Of a stretch of 64,000 nt of DNA, positions 1 to 11,115 are shown piece by piece. Each line of letters starts with the position of its first letter. Positions within the stretch are counted from its first letter, which is position 1. A program made the translations under genes and the position numbers. Below the pieces are notes generated by a model. That model did no database searches, was not told the origin of the DNA, and worked only from the letters and a program-made list of their open reading frames with translations. Origin of the DNA: Heterodera schachtii (lineage: Eukaryota; Nematoda; Chromadorea; Rhabditida; Heteroderidae); the NCBI GenBank assembly GCA_023374025.1, contig SIJG01000057.1:495046-559045 (forward strand). The letters are read 5' to 3'.

Positions 1-361
1 TTGTGTTTTTTTTAGCCAAAAAATTACCTAAAATCGGTAGGAGTTGGAATAAAAAAACCTAAAATATGATTACCTAAAACATTCTCGGGTGAAACTGGTC
101 TGATATATATAAATTAAAAAAAGTAATTTTTAAACAATTTTTCGAATAATTTTTTTTTCGTTTTTAATGCATTTCTGTCAGGGAAGCCAAAATAGGCACT
201 TAATTTTTTTAAGGTTTTAGAAAAAAAAGAAAAACATTAAAAAATAGGAATCAATAACTTGAAATGTAGCTTAACAAAGCACCTAACAATGCTTTTCCGT
301 TGTTTGAGACCAAGGGAATTAACGAAAAAAATCAGAGAAATCCAAGCCCTAGCGGTAAATG
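1..361. other. AT-rich non-coding sequence
   Basis: I see no coding exon, RNA gene or clear repeat here, only A/T-rich sequence with homopolymer runs. It ends in the 8-bp target-site duplicate GGTAAATG (354-361) of the next element. Confidence 0.5.
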
Positions 362-831
362 GGCAATCGTAAAGAATGGGGGTCCCTAATTTAACTTCTT
401 TATTTTGGGTTCAAAATCAGTTTCCGGGGGGTTTTCGAGGGTGCTAATTACGAATTTGAACTCGAATTTGCCCAATTCCGAATCCCGGACCCGGATTCGA
501 ACAAAAAAATTTGAGATTTTTTTTTCAAAATAGTCGTTAAAATCGGTCTAAATTTGGCGTAAATTGCATATTTTTTATACAATTATAGTTGAAGCATTAT
601 TTTGTATCAAAATAAATAGTTGTTAAATGAATTCAAAGCTTTTAACCAGAAAAATGTACCTTTGGAAAAAAATTTAAACTTTTTTGTTCGAATTCGGGTC
701 CGGGGTTCGGAATTGGGCAATTCCGAGTTCAGTTTCGTGATCAGCGCCCTCGAAAACCCCCAAATACTCATTTTGAGCTAAAATAAAAAATAATAATTTT
801 AAATTTGGGACCCCCATTCTTTACGATTGCC
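362..831. mobile_element. 470-bp non-autonomous DNA transposon (MITE)
   Basis: The element has perfect 25-bp terminal inverted repeats (362-386 and 807-831, beginning GGCAATCGTAAAGAATGGGG). It is flanked by a perfect 8-bp direct repeat, GGTAAATG (354-361 and 832-839). The inverted homology continues imperfectly inward for about 150 bp per arm and includes GC-rich blocks around 425-500 and 690-755. It carries no ORF. An 8-bp duplication suits hAT or P-type transposition, but the tip lacks the usual hAT start YARNG, so the superfamily is open. The arm sequence resembles the interior of the element near 61.2 kb. Confidence 0.88.
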
Positions 832-1289
832 GGTAAATGTATACATATGAATGAATTTTAAAAATTTCATTTTTTTAAAATTTTTTGGTGCCCGCCGAAT
901 AGATTCATCAAGTTCACTGAACAAACGTACCATCGTCTTGGATAATCATTTGCGTGAGTTCTGCTGCCAATGTTTTGAGCGCGCCCTTTTGTACGGGGGA
1001 TCCATCTGATGCGAACAATAACCTAAAAGGGGGGGGGGAAAATTTTACATAAAAGTTAATTAAAAAAAATGTGAAAAGCAAAGGGTAGGCAGATTTGTTA
1101 TTACCAGGCCCGTATCAAGAAAAAAATTGGGGGGGGGGGGGCACCCGGAGCTTTTTTTTCGGGTCAAACTTTTTTTTGCAACAGTGTTATTTTCAAAATC
1201 TTCAGCGCCAGAGCCTTGTTTCAAAGTTTTTTAAAACGTGGGAAGAACTTTATATTTTTTAAATTCGAAAGCTGAATTTATGTTTTTAT
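832..1289. other. AT-rich non-coding sequence with G-runs
   Basis: No exon was recognised. Two long G runs lie near 1030 and 1130. The right edge contains the target-site duplicate GTTTTTAT (1282-1289) of the next element. Confidence 0.4.
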
Positions 1290-1480
1290 TAGAGTGCCAC
1301 GGGACCGGGAATTTTGGGCAAACCCGGGACCGGGACCTTTTCGGCTTGAAAAACCGGGAATTTTTGGCTGGGAAAACCGGGAAAAAACCGGGACTAGTCC
1401 CGGTCCCGGTCAAAACCGGGACCTTGGTACTCAGTTGTACTCAGTTGTCCGCTTCCAGGTCCCGGTCCCGTGGCACTCTA
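1290..1480. mobile_element. 191-bp hAT-like MITE
   Basis: Perfect 21-bp terminal inverted repeats begin TAGAGTGCCACGGGACCGGG (1290-1310 and 1460-1480). Perfect 8-bp direct repeats GTTTTTAT flank the element (1282-1289 and 1481-1488). The tip TAGAG fits the hAT consensus YARNG and the 8-bp duplication fits hAT transposition. The interior is unusually GC-rich for the region, made of repeated CCGGGA/GGGACC blocks. The short ORFs across it are repeat artefacts. Confidence 0.92.
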
Positions 1481-1720
1481 GTTTTTATTTACATTTACTC
1501 ACTGATACTGAATTTTGAAAGTACACAAAATAATATTGTATTATTATAAAAAACTGTAAAAGTATTTAATATTTATTGAAAAAAATATAGTCAATAAATT
1601 ACAAATAAAAAAAGTTTAAAATAATATACATCTAAAATTTAAAAATATTTTATTTCAATAAGAGAAAATGTATTTGTTCACAAAAGTTCAAAATTATTTT
1701 GTCATGCTTTTTTACTTTTT

Positions 1721-3393
1721 TCATTGCAAATTGCTAATCCATCTATTAAGTGTTCGCTGGGGGACATTTAATTGCTCAGCAATGGCTTTTTTCGAAAGAT
1801 GGGGATTCTGCTTAATGATCACCAAATATTCTTTGACTATTTTTATTTTCTCCGAGTCGGCGTAATGATTGCTTTCTGATGAAAACAATAAATTGACAAA
1901 AAAATATTTTTAAATTGTTAAAGTTCCATAATTAATTTTAAAGAGATTGAATTATCGAAAGAAAAATATTTTGAACCAAAAAGCAAGAAATTTTTTTCTA
2001 AACAATAACATAAATTTTCAAAATTGTTAAGCTACTTTTTGAATATTATGTATTTATTTTTAGGATTTTACTCTAAAGATGCCTTTTTGTGTTTTGCCTT
2101 AAAATTTCTTGACAAAAATGCAATAAAAAAGAAAAAAACACTTTAAGAATAATCGATTTTAAATTTTCAAAATATACATCTAAAATTGCCCTTTTAAACG
2201 AAAAAATAAATCAAAAAATTCAAAAATACTTAAATGGTCAGATATTTTATGAAAATTTTCCTTGAATTTACTTGTCATGCCAAAGTCCTTTTTCCATTGG
2301 CAAATCATTGAACGGCTGACTCCCAATTCCTTAGCAATTTGATGGTCCATTTCATTTGCCGATTTTGCGATTGATTTGCCTTTCATTCGGCTTTTGATTT
2401 CGTCAAATTGTTGTACAATTTTGAATTTTTGTTCTTTGGAATATCTTTTAATTTTCGTTTCTTAATTCAATGATTAATAAAGCATAAATTTGTATTTATT
2501 TAATTTATTTTAATTTATGTTATTAAAATTTACTTCCGTATACTCCAAACTTTTTCTTCCAATCATAAATTGTTCGCTCATGTACGCCTAAAGTTTTGGC
2601 AATTTCTTTCTCTAACATTTTTGTTGGCACTTTTTTATTCTCAAAATGATCTTTTAATTTAATAAATTTAATCGCAATTCTTTTCTTTTCTTCGTCAGTT
2701 AATTTTTTAGCTGAAATTTAAGCATTAAAAATAAGTAATTTAAAATTCTCTTCAAGAAAAAGATTTAACCCATAAAAGAGATTTTTTCTAAAACTGTTGC
2801 GCTAACTGTGGCCTTTTGTCTCTTTTAATAATTTGGGGCTGCGGCTGAATAATCGAAAGATAAAATTAATACTAACGAAGAACGGCGGGCAAATTCAATA
2901 AATTTTCTCTCACTACAAAAATTAACCATTTATTCACAAAAGAAATTGAATGAGCTTTTGTTGGTTGTCTAAAAATTTTAATGATGTTTTTCCAAAACAT
3001 AAATATAATTAAAATTAATTTTAAATTTAATAATAAAAATTATTGGATTTTGTTGAAAATTTGCCAAAGATGGACATAGAAATTATAAAAAACAATTCAA
3101 AAATACATTCCTTTATTGAAAGGGAAAGTATTCAAGACTATAAAATTATTCAAATTACTTTTTGTTGCTTTTGCTTGGGCCAATCGCACTTTCTCTTCCG
3201 TGGAGTTTATTCCTTGCCAAAATTTAAAACTTTGAGCAAATTGTCCAGTTGATTTTTTTTGGTCAGTTTTTTCGCCACTCATTAGGACGTTTAGCCAATT
3301 ATTTTTTTCATTTGCTCCTTTTCGTTCAGTTTGATCACCTTCATTTTCCTCTGCTCTTTCTTTCCATCCTTCGGCCAAATATTTCGTCAAATC
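1721..3393 (-). CDS. Multi-HTH protein with three phase-1 HTH exons (5' end uncertain)
   Basis: Four minus-strand exons join in frame: about 3393-3159, 2710-2534, 2460-2272 and 1875-1721 (stop TGA). The last three each encode one helix-turn-helix module of about 50-60 residues. Each module ends in a recognition-helix-like segment: ERTIYDWKKKFG, RSMICQWKKDFG and QRTLNRWISNLQ. Every intron between them is phase 1, so each module is a symmetric cassette. The fold resembles Psq/CENP-B or transposase-type HTH; this is by eye. The first exon listed is a charged Glu/Lys/Asn-rich segment whose acceptor I could not fix. No signal peptide exon was found, though paralogues at 12.6 and 27.8 kb have one. 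The product would be a DNA-binding-type protein of unknown role. Alternatively it is a decayed copy lacking its 5' end. Confidence 0.62.
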
Positions 3394-3555
3394 CTTTCGG
3401 TTGCTTTATTTTCATTGAGACAATCTGATCTATTGTGTTTTTAATCAGTAATAGGCATAGTAATATATATTAATTTTCATGTTTGTTAAAAATTAACCCA
3501 ACTATTTCTGAAAAAATAAATTCTATAAAAATGATTAAATATTAATAATTCTTTA

Positions 3556-3736
3556 GGTATTTGCATTGTTGGATGACTCGTTGCTCAGGCAATTCACATC
3601 CGATCAGTAGGTGCGCTGCTCGTGGCTTCCACCATGAGCGCGGCCGCAAGGCTTTCTCCTCGCGGAAAATCACGCGTCGGTTTCCGCCAGCCACGTTGAC
3701 ACGCTCAATGCGCTGCTCGTAGGCATCCCCCGTTAC
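3556..3736 (-). pseudogene. Fragment resembling an LDL-receptor class B (YWTD-type) repeat
   Basis: A GC-rich minus-strand exon-like segment reads from an acceptor at 3737 with the motif QRIERVNVAGGNRRVIF. This matches the pattern of LDL-receptor class B repeats (I-E-R-x-N-x-x-G-x-N-R-R-V-I). About 40 further residues follow, including two Cys, before a stop. A second minus-strand stretch near 3960-4060 reads DIENKKFFSCWGRVL, like a decayed neighbouring repeat. The YWTD core itself is absent. A retroelement lies immediately to the right. I read this as the remnant of an LRP-like gene; function is doubtful. Confidence 0.35.
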
Positions 3737-4603
3737 CTTTAAAAATTAAGTGAAATTTTAAAAAAAATTCTTTTTTATTGGCAATTGGGGATAGGAAATT
3801 GGAAAATAATTATTAGAAAATTTTTAAAATGAGTAATAATATGATAAGTGAAAAAAACAAAAAGAATATTGAAAATTTTTTAAATTTTACATTTTTCTTA
3901 TAGGATTTTAAATTTTCTTCTCTAATGGGTCACTAAACTGGGAGTCTTATTGACTTTTAATGCAATATTTATTTTCACCAACTTATAGCCGTTTTCCGAC
4001 AAGAACATAGCCAACACACGGCCCCAGCAGGAAAAGAATTTTTTGTTTTCAATATCGGCTTAATTTATAATTAAGCCCTTTTAACAAGAATTGTTACTCA
4101 ATTAAGGAATAACAAAAAAAAGTGTTAATCTGCCCGTTAGTTCAGTTAATAATAAACGCAAATTAAAAAATAATATTTTTTGGAACCTAAAAATGAACCA
4201 ACAACTTTTCATTATAACAGCGTTTATTCGTTAATGAAATTGCCCAAATGAAATTTTAAATTCACTATCTTTTTGACTTTAATAGTTATTAAAATTGGAA
4301 ATTTACTTTTAAATTTAATTGTTCATGTTTTATTATTTCATTATTACATTTTAATAATAAAAAAAACCTTTTCACTATTTTTCTTTTTTGGTTCATTTGA
4401 GATTCAAATTTCGCTCCAAAAAATCGCTGTAATTTTTGTTTTAAAATTTAATACCCATATATGAAGCTCTTCAATTAAAATCTCAATGAAGTTTAATGAA
4501 TATCGCAAAAATTATTAAATAACTATGCTCGTTATATTAACTCGAACCTTCCACCAATTTATTCATTTTTATTGTATTTTTTTTTTTTATATTTCTTAAT
4601 TTT

Positions 4604-5318
4604 TTATCGGCGCTGCGTTCGGTCCTCGATCCTTGGCGATGGCACAGCGCCTTGGTCTTCATTTTCATCGCCTTCATTGGCAATTGCCGGTGTTGCTGCT
4701 GGTGGCACCTCATTAGCCTGAGCAGGTGGCAATGGCAATGCAAAGGCATCATTCAAGATCGCCAATGCTTCATCGCCATTGTTCGAATTTTGTCTGCTTC
4801 TCAGCTGATTAGCATGGAAGCGCGATTTTGATCCGTCCGTTAATTTGACAACAAATATGACACCAGAGCATCCCTTGATGACTCCGGGTCTCCAATTTTC
4901 AGAAGATCGATGCCGAGCAAAGACCTTATCAGCAATTTCAAATTTCCGTGATTTTGTGCCAAATCGTTTGTTGAATTTCTCTTCCATCGCCAAATCCCTG
5001 ATCAGTGGTCGAAATGGCGGCGGCTTCAGCAAATCAAATGTTGTCCTGGGCTTTCGTCCGAGCAGCATTTCAGCTGGGGACATCGAATTTGGAAGCGAAT
5101 CGTTGGGAGTTGTCCTGTAGGTGATCAGAAAAGTTTCCATGATCTCCTGATTCGGCATTCCTTCCCCTTTCAGTTTTCGGAAAGCCCTCTTAAATGTATC
5201 CACAAATCTTTCTGCCTGCCCATTTGACATTGGATTGTAGGGCGCAGAAAAGAGATGGACGATGCCGTTGGCTGCTGTAAATTTGGCAAATTCCGAACTC
5301 GAAAACTGAGTTCCATAA
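4604..5318 (-). pseudogene. Integrase C-terminal half and tail of the gypsy element
   Basis: This segment follows the frame break at about 5320. It contains the third catalytic region (NPMSNGQAERFVDTFKRA, with the final glutamate) and a GPY/F-like C-terminal domain. It ends in an acidic Pro/Ala-rich tail with a stop at 4604-4606. The GPY/F-like domain is suggested by a short basic beta-rich stretch (DKVFARHRSSENWRPGVIKG). Downstream sequence (4537-4603) is A/T-rich with no recognisable LTR. Confidence 0.8.
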
Positions 5319-6093
5319 TTGTTTCAGGAATGCCATGGCGCGTGAACAAATAACGCAATTTGTCGAGCGTTGCCGTGGACGAAGATGTTGTCATCTCAAA
5401 TACCTCAGGGTACTTTGAGAACGAATCCACCACAATTAGGAACATTTTTCCATAAAATGGCCCGGCGTAGTCGATGTGTATTCTTTGCCAGGGCTCGGTT
5501 GGCTTCGGCCACGAATGGAGGTTCGTTTTGACTGGCGCCTTTGCCGCAACTTGGCAAGGGTCGCAATTTTGCACAAATTCTTCAATATTTTGGTCCATCT
5601 TTGGCCAAAATACATACTGACGCGCCAATTGCTTCATTCTCTTCATTCCTGGATGGCCTTTGTGAAAGAGGTGAAGAATTTTGCTCTGAAAAATCTTCGG
5701 AATCACCACTCTTTCGCCATACATCAAGCAATCCTTGAGGATTGACAAATCAGCCATCCGTCGGTGAAATAATCGGACGATTTCCTCTTCTTTGCCCAAA
5801 TCTTTGTCGTTTGGCCAGCCTTTTTGAACGAATTGAACGACCTTTTTCAGTAAAGCGTCATTTTTGGTTGCCAAAACCAAATCATGAAATTTTATTGGCA
5901 AATTTTTGGTGGCCAATTTCAGAAGGTCTTCCATTTCAGACTCTTCTATGACGGAAGAGATCACTCGCTCATCTTCGTCGTCGGATCCTTTCGCAATCAG
6001 TCTTGAAAGGGCATCCGCGTGGCCAAATTCTTTGGTATTCAAATACTCAATTTCAAAATCGTAGGCCAATAAAATCAGTGACCAACGAAGCAA
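5311..6093 (-). pseudogene. RNase H end and integrase N-terminal half of the gypsy element
   Basis: The frame picks up the end of RNase H (RWSLILLAYDFEIEYL, HADALSRL). It continues into the integrase HHCC zinc-binding domain (HKGHPGMKRMKQLARQYVFWP and CDPCQ) and the first catalytic aspartate region (RIHIDYAGPF). At about 5320 a short deletion removes the segment carrying the second catalytic aspartate and changes frame. This integrase therefore cannot be active as it stands. Confidence 0.85.
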
Positions 6094-7388
6094 TCGATTG
6101 GCACTGCACTGCCTGATCCCCTTTTTGTTTCCAAAAATGTGTCCGTTTGAAGGACAAATTTACGGCCATAAATCATTTTATGAAACTTTTGCATAGCAAA
6201 AATCAATGCCAATCCTTCCTTCTCAATCTGGGCATAATTTTTCTCCGCAGCATTGAGGGATTTGGATGCGTGTGCAATGGCCTTTATCGTTCCATCAGGG
6301 AAACGATGTGCAATAACTGCTCCGATCCCGTGTTCTGATGCATCGGCCGAAACGATGATCTCCAACTTTGGGTCATAATGGGTCAGCAGCAAATTCGAAG
6401 TTAAAATCTCCTTCAACTTATCAAATGCTTTTCGGCAATTTTCGGCCCAAATCCATTCTGCGTCCTTCTTCAGCAGGTCGTCGAGCGGTTTTCTGACGAA
6501 CCGCATGTTTTGCACAAATTGCTGGTAATGGTTTACCATTCCCAGAAACGAACGTAATGTAGAAAGGTTCGTTGGCGCAGGCATTTCCGTGATTGCCTTA
6601 ATCTTCACTTCGTCTGGCCTGCGTCCGTTTTTGTCGATGACGAATCCAAGGTACTTAATTTTCTCCTGGAAAAATGAGCACTTCGTCATTTTGACACGGA
6701 ATCCATATGACTGCAGCCGGTTGAACACATCTTTCAAATGCTGAATGTGATCAACAAATGATCGGCTAGCGACGATAATATCGTCCAAATATGCCGTAGC
6801 AAAGTTCATGCCTGCGAGCATTTTGTCCATAATAGACTGAAAAATGCTAGGCGCCGATTTTACGCCAAAAGGTAATCGTTCCATGGCGAAATTGCCTTTG
6901 TGTGGTGAAAGTTCGCACAATTTCTTCGAATCCTCATCCAATTCCACCTGGAAGTATGCGTCCTTGAGGTCAATCTGCGAAAAGAATTGTCCTCCATTCA
7001 ACGTCGCAAATATGTCTTCCGGAATTGGGAGCGGGTGCTGATAGTCAATCAGTGCATCGTTCAACCCCGTTGAATAATCGATGCAGAGGCGGGCACTTCC
7101 ATCCGCCTTTTTCACTACCAAAATTGGTGCGGCCCAATCCAAATGTTCAACTTTTCGAATAATTCCAAGGCCTTCCAGCCGGTCCAATTCACGCTCGATG
7201 ACGTCTTTTGAGTGATGTGGCACCGGTCTGGCCTTTCGGTAAATTGGTGCGGCTCCTTCCTTCAGTTTGAGTTGTGCCTTTTCTTTGATGCAATGACCAA
7301 GTGCATCTTCGAAAACACTCGGGAATTCTTTCCTTAATTCCGAAATGTGCTTTCCAATTTGATCGGTGGCTCTGCAGGAATTGATCAC
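6075..7388 (-). pseudogene. Reverse transcriptase and RNase H of the gypsy element
   Basis: This 437-codon frame has the expected reverse transcriptase blocks. They include LCIDYSTGLNDALIDYQHPLP, FSQIDLKDAYFQVELD and the catalytic YLDD box (ATAYLDDIIVASR), followed by the thumb and connection region. The RNase H part starts with EIIVSADASEHGIGAVIA and includes ASKSLNAAEKNYAQIEKE. Near 6135 a small deletion has removed the conserved segment after LQTD and shifted the frame. The remainder continues in another frame from 6093. Confidence 0.9.
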
Positions 7389-8095
7389 ATTTCGCTGATC
7401 CGCTGCTTGATGCCATCCAAAAATCCAAATTTGTCCATTGTTTGGCGGCTCAACAAATTAAGTGAACCACGCTTGGCCACGTAAAATGGTTCATTCTCAA
7501 TCAAAATTCCACCAAATTCAAATGTGCCGAAGCCTTTTCCGATGAACCGAATCGGCGTTCCATCGAAGGCCCTTCCAATTTCAGTGCACTTTTCGATCGG
7601 TGGGCTTCCAGCCTCCACATGTGAGTCAACATCAATGACGTTAACATCCGATCCAGTGTCGAGTGCAAATTGCATCGGCTTTTGGTTGAACCGAATTTTC
7701 GTCTTCAGCGAATCGGCGTCATTTTTCGGGTTTACCATTTCGATTTGCAAATGTCCAATTCGATTGTTGCCAAACCTTTTGCCTTTGTTCTTCAAACGCC
7801 ATTGTTGCACACTGTCACATTGCACTCCAATGTGACCTGTGAATTTGCACTTTCGGCATTTCGCTTCGATGAATCGGCATTCGCTGCCTCAATGATCGGT
7901 TTCTCCACATCGCCAGCAATTCTTATTTGCCTGCCGCTTCTCTGGCACTTTGGCAGATTGCATTTTCGACGAATTTTGCTTTGGCAGCCGATTCAGCGCG
8001 TTCACATTCCTCCAATTTGTTGGTGCCTCAATGGCCTTTGCCTCCACAATTGTTGCCTGGAAATTAATCAGGTCTTCAACGACTCCGTCGTATAA
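7385..8095 (-). pseudogene. gag C-terminus plus aspartic protease of the gypsy element
   Basis: The segment encodes two CCHC zinc knuckles of nucleocapsid type, near 7920-7880 (CWRCGETDH, followed directly by an in-frame stop, then GSEC) and 7850-7810 (CRKCKFTGHIGVQC). It continues into a retropepsin domain with the catalytic motif ALDTGSDVNVID around 7670 and a glycine-rich flap region. The protease frame ends at 7385 and is out of frame with the reverse transcriptase that follows. The stop inside the first knuckle and the missing capsid region show that this is a broken copy. Confidence 0.85.
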
Positions 8096-8110
8096 AATGT
8101 TCGAGTGAAT

Positions 8111-8136
8111 GTGTCTGACTGGGAATGGTCAGACAC
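8111..8136. repeat. Perfect 9-bp hairpin next to the truncated gag
   Basis: GTGTCTGAC and GTCAGACAC form a perfect 9-bp stem around an 8-nt loop. A second short hairpin (TTCGGGT/ACCCGAA) lies at about 8174-8190. Both lie just beyond the 5' truncation of the gypsy element. I cannot tell whether they belong to it or mark an older insertion edge. Confidence 0.55.
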
Positions 8137-8293
8137 AACAAATAAACATAAATGAAAATAATTAATTTAAATAAATGTCTCTTCGGGTCCCACCCGAACA
8201 GTATTGATGGGAATTTTATTATTCCTTATTTCTTAATTTATTTTTATCTTTTTAATATTATTTTTATTTTATCTTTTCTTCCTTTCTTATAAA

Positions 8294-8900
8294 TAGGGAT
8301 TCTTTTTTTAGGCACAAAAAATCGCGAAATAGGCACCTAAAAAGGCAGAAAAAAATCGCAAAATAGGCACCAAATAGGCACAAAAACCCTCAAATAGGCA
8401 CTAAAATAGGCAAAAAAAAAATTTTTATTAAAGCTTTTTAGGCAGCAAAACACGTAAAAATTAATCAAAAAACTTATTTTGCCCATATTTCAATTGTTTT
8501 AAAGTTGTTTTTGATAAAAATAATTTTTTAAACCAAAATTTTTATTATGAAAAAATAATTGAATTTTGAGGATCAATTTTTGCGAAAATTTTTTTTCAAT
8601 TCTTACGGGTGTATATTTTCGAAAAAATTTCAAGTCGATTCTTAGGGGTGTATTTTTCATTTTTATTGCATTTTTGTTAACGATTTTTCCCAAATCCTGA
8701 AAAAGGCGCCAAAAATGGCGAAATAGGCACAAAAATAGGCAAATAGGCATTAAGCACAAAAAGTCCAAAATAGGCAAAGTTAGGCATTATAAAAGTCATC
8801 GTAGACACCCCAAACCAAGCGGAAAATGCTTTTTTCGTGCTTATCTAAGCGTATTAAGTGCGCAGAAATTTTAGGCATTTGCCTAAAAAAAGAATCCCTA
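8294..8900. mobile_element. 607-bp hAT-like MITE with subterminal repeats
   Basis: Perfect 21-bp terminal inverted repeats start TAGGGATTCTTTTTTTAGGC (8294-8314 and 8880-8900). Perfect 8-bp target-site duplicates CTTATAAA lie at 8286-8293 and 8901-8908. The tip TAGGG fits the hAT YARNG rule. The interior carries many copies of a short motif, AAATAGGCAC, near both ends, like the subterminal binding sites of hAT transposases. An inner block around 8638-8690 (TTCTTAGGGGTGTATTTTTC) recurs near 9360, 28280, 59650 and 62700, which marks a family. Confidence 0.93.
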
Positions 8901-9224
8901 CTTATAAATAATGTATTATTTTATGTACACGAGGCAACAGGAAAACTACGTTTTGTTAATGTAAAGGCGCGTTACTTTTTTAGACTATAGAGCTATAAAA
9001 AAAAATTTAATAAAAAAAAATAATTTTTTTAAATTTAAAAGCTCCAAATACGGCATAATTTTGGTGTCATTTTTTATATTCTCTTTTTTTAATTTTTTTC
9101 AATTGCAAAAAATCTTTGCACAATTTCAATTTTTTATTCATAAGCTTTCCTTTTTGAATCAAAAAGGATTAATTATAAATTTTCATTAAGCCTTTCTCCG
9201 GAAAAATAAAAGGCTTTTAAAATT

Positions 9225-9490
9225 TTTTGGTTCGGATTCTTAGGGAGTAAACACGTAAAACTTAATCAAAAAACTTTGTTCATATAAATGACCATTAAAT
9301 ATTTTAAACCAAAAATTTTATCAATAATGAAATTTTGGCGATCAATTATTGGAAAAAAAATTTCAATTCTTAGGGGTGTATTTTCACGGATTATTGCATT
9401 TTTAATAAATTTCGGAAAAAACGACAAAAAGGCACCAAAACGGCAAAATACCAAATAAAAAAAAGGCAAAAAAAGGCATAATAGAAGTCA
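9225..9490. mobile_element. Remnant of the same MITE family
   Basis: The stretch repeats the inner block seen at 8638-8690 (near 9360-9400) and has GGCACC/GGCAAAA subterminal-like motifs. Clear terminal inverted repeats and duplicates were not found. The short minus-strand ORF across it is a translation of the repeat. Confidence 0.5.
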
Positions 9491-11115
9491 ATGTAAAAGC
9501 TTCAAAATAGAGCATGTCAAATCCCCCTCTAATTTTTATTAGGTTCATTCTTAATTTATGGAGTTTTTTTTTACTTCTCTACAAACATCCTATGCAAATA
9601 ATGTCATTTTCTGACAAAAAATCCTCTTTAAGTTTTAATAAACAGTTGAAGAAAAGCAGAAAAATATATTATTAAATAATGATTTAAAGAAAGTATAATG
9701 AGCGGCATCACACACTCAGACCATGTCAACTTAAAAAAATATTATTTATTTTTTTGTATTACAAATTCTGAAATGACTGACAAAGGAACAATGTCAATTG
9801 TTAGTCGGAAAACGCATATGTATTATATTCATTTGAACAAGTTTTATTTATTTGTGAATTTTTCATTTTAACGGTATTTAATGAATAAACGGTCTTTACG
9901 AAATCTTTTGAATTGTGCCGAGTTCATAAATTTATCAAGGCCAAAGGACTTATTTCTACACAAGGCTTAGCATTTTGCCCATTTCTTTATTAAATGGAGG
10001 GATGGGTCATTTAATTCTGCGCCGCAAATGTCGCATTATTCTTAGAATCAATTTTCCCATATGTAACAAAATGGAATAAAATTGAAAAAACAAATAACTA
10101 ACGAAAAATTGGAGACAAAACAAATCAGATCAAATTTTAAAAAGACATTTTTCAATATTTCGTCGCAAATGCAATTTTCTCCTCTTAGTGCAACAGTTCC
10201 ATTTCCATTTTTCTTTGGTAAGAAACGGTGGGAGCGTACTGTACTCAATTTCATAATAATAAAAAAGATCAATTTTATTGTTGTTGAAATACTTTGCTAG
10301 TTCTTTGAGAAAAAAAATTTTTTTTTTTTAAATTCGAAAATTGTTTAGTCGTTTTTTTGTGCTGTTGTTCAGCAACTTTCGTAATTTAACGAAAATGCTA
10401 AATCCCTGAAAGAATTTTCTGCAAAATTGCGGCTTTTTTTGTTTTTAATTTTTCTTCATTAAATTAAATTTTAAAATTCAATTGCATTTGCCTTACCCTT
10501 TAAGTCAAATTTTATTTTCTAGTGATCAATTGATCTAAGCTGACGCCAAGTTTTGTCAATTAATTTTTTTTTTCATCTTGGAAAATAGTCTAGCGGGAGC
10601 CCAATTGCGACTCAATTTTGTCAAAAAAATTATTATTTTTAACTCTCTTCATTTGAAATTAATTTTTTCTCTCAAAAAAATTTAATTTTTTAATTCCTAA
10701 GTTTTCTTTAAAAATATTCAAATTTTCTGACAATGTTTTTGACAAAGGTTCAAATTTAATATTATAAATTAATAAAATACAAAATAGTTTTGCTTTAAAT
10801 ATTAAATTTTACAGTTAATTATTTGGGTGTAATTTTTGTTTTTATAAATTACAAAAAATTTACGCCTAATATTGTCCTTGTTAATTTTTCGAAAAAATAC
10901 TCAAATAAAAATGCAAAAATTGAATTTCTTATAATTGTTGGTAAATTTTCAAATTAATATTCACATCAGAAATATCTAAACATTGTGTGTTTTGGCCCTT
11001 GGATTTCATTTTCACGGTTTCTAATTTTAATTCTTATTCTTTTTTAAAATGATTTTTCCTTTTTGCCACGCTACAATTCCATGCCCACGCTTTGCTATCA
11101 AACGGTGGTGGTCCA
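9491..11115. other. AT-rich intergenic sequence
   Basis: No exon with supporting splice sites was recognised. A 19-bp word, GCGTACTGTACTCAATTTC, at about 10234-10252 recurs at about 21539-21557 with a similar left flank, so a dispersed repeat may end there. Confidence 0.35.

Larger units (their letters stand above)
4604..8095 (-). mobile_element. Degenerate Ty3/gypsy-type LTR retrotransposon (coding part only)
   Basis: On the minus strand the order is gag zinc knuckles, protease, reverse transcriptase, RNase H, integrase, which is the Ty3/gypsy order. Gag is cut off at its 5' end, at 8095. I could not find matching LTRs on either side. Several frame breaks and internal deletions separate the parts, so no intact polyprotein is encoded. 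Base composition is clearly less AT-rich than the surroundings, as expected for an inserted element. Confidence 0.9.

Noticed and set aside
8499..8777. 92-codon minus-strand ORF
   Set aside because: It lies inside the 607-bp hAT-like MITE and consists of its repeat words.
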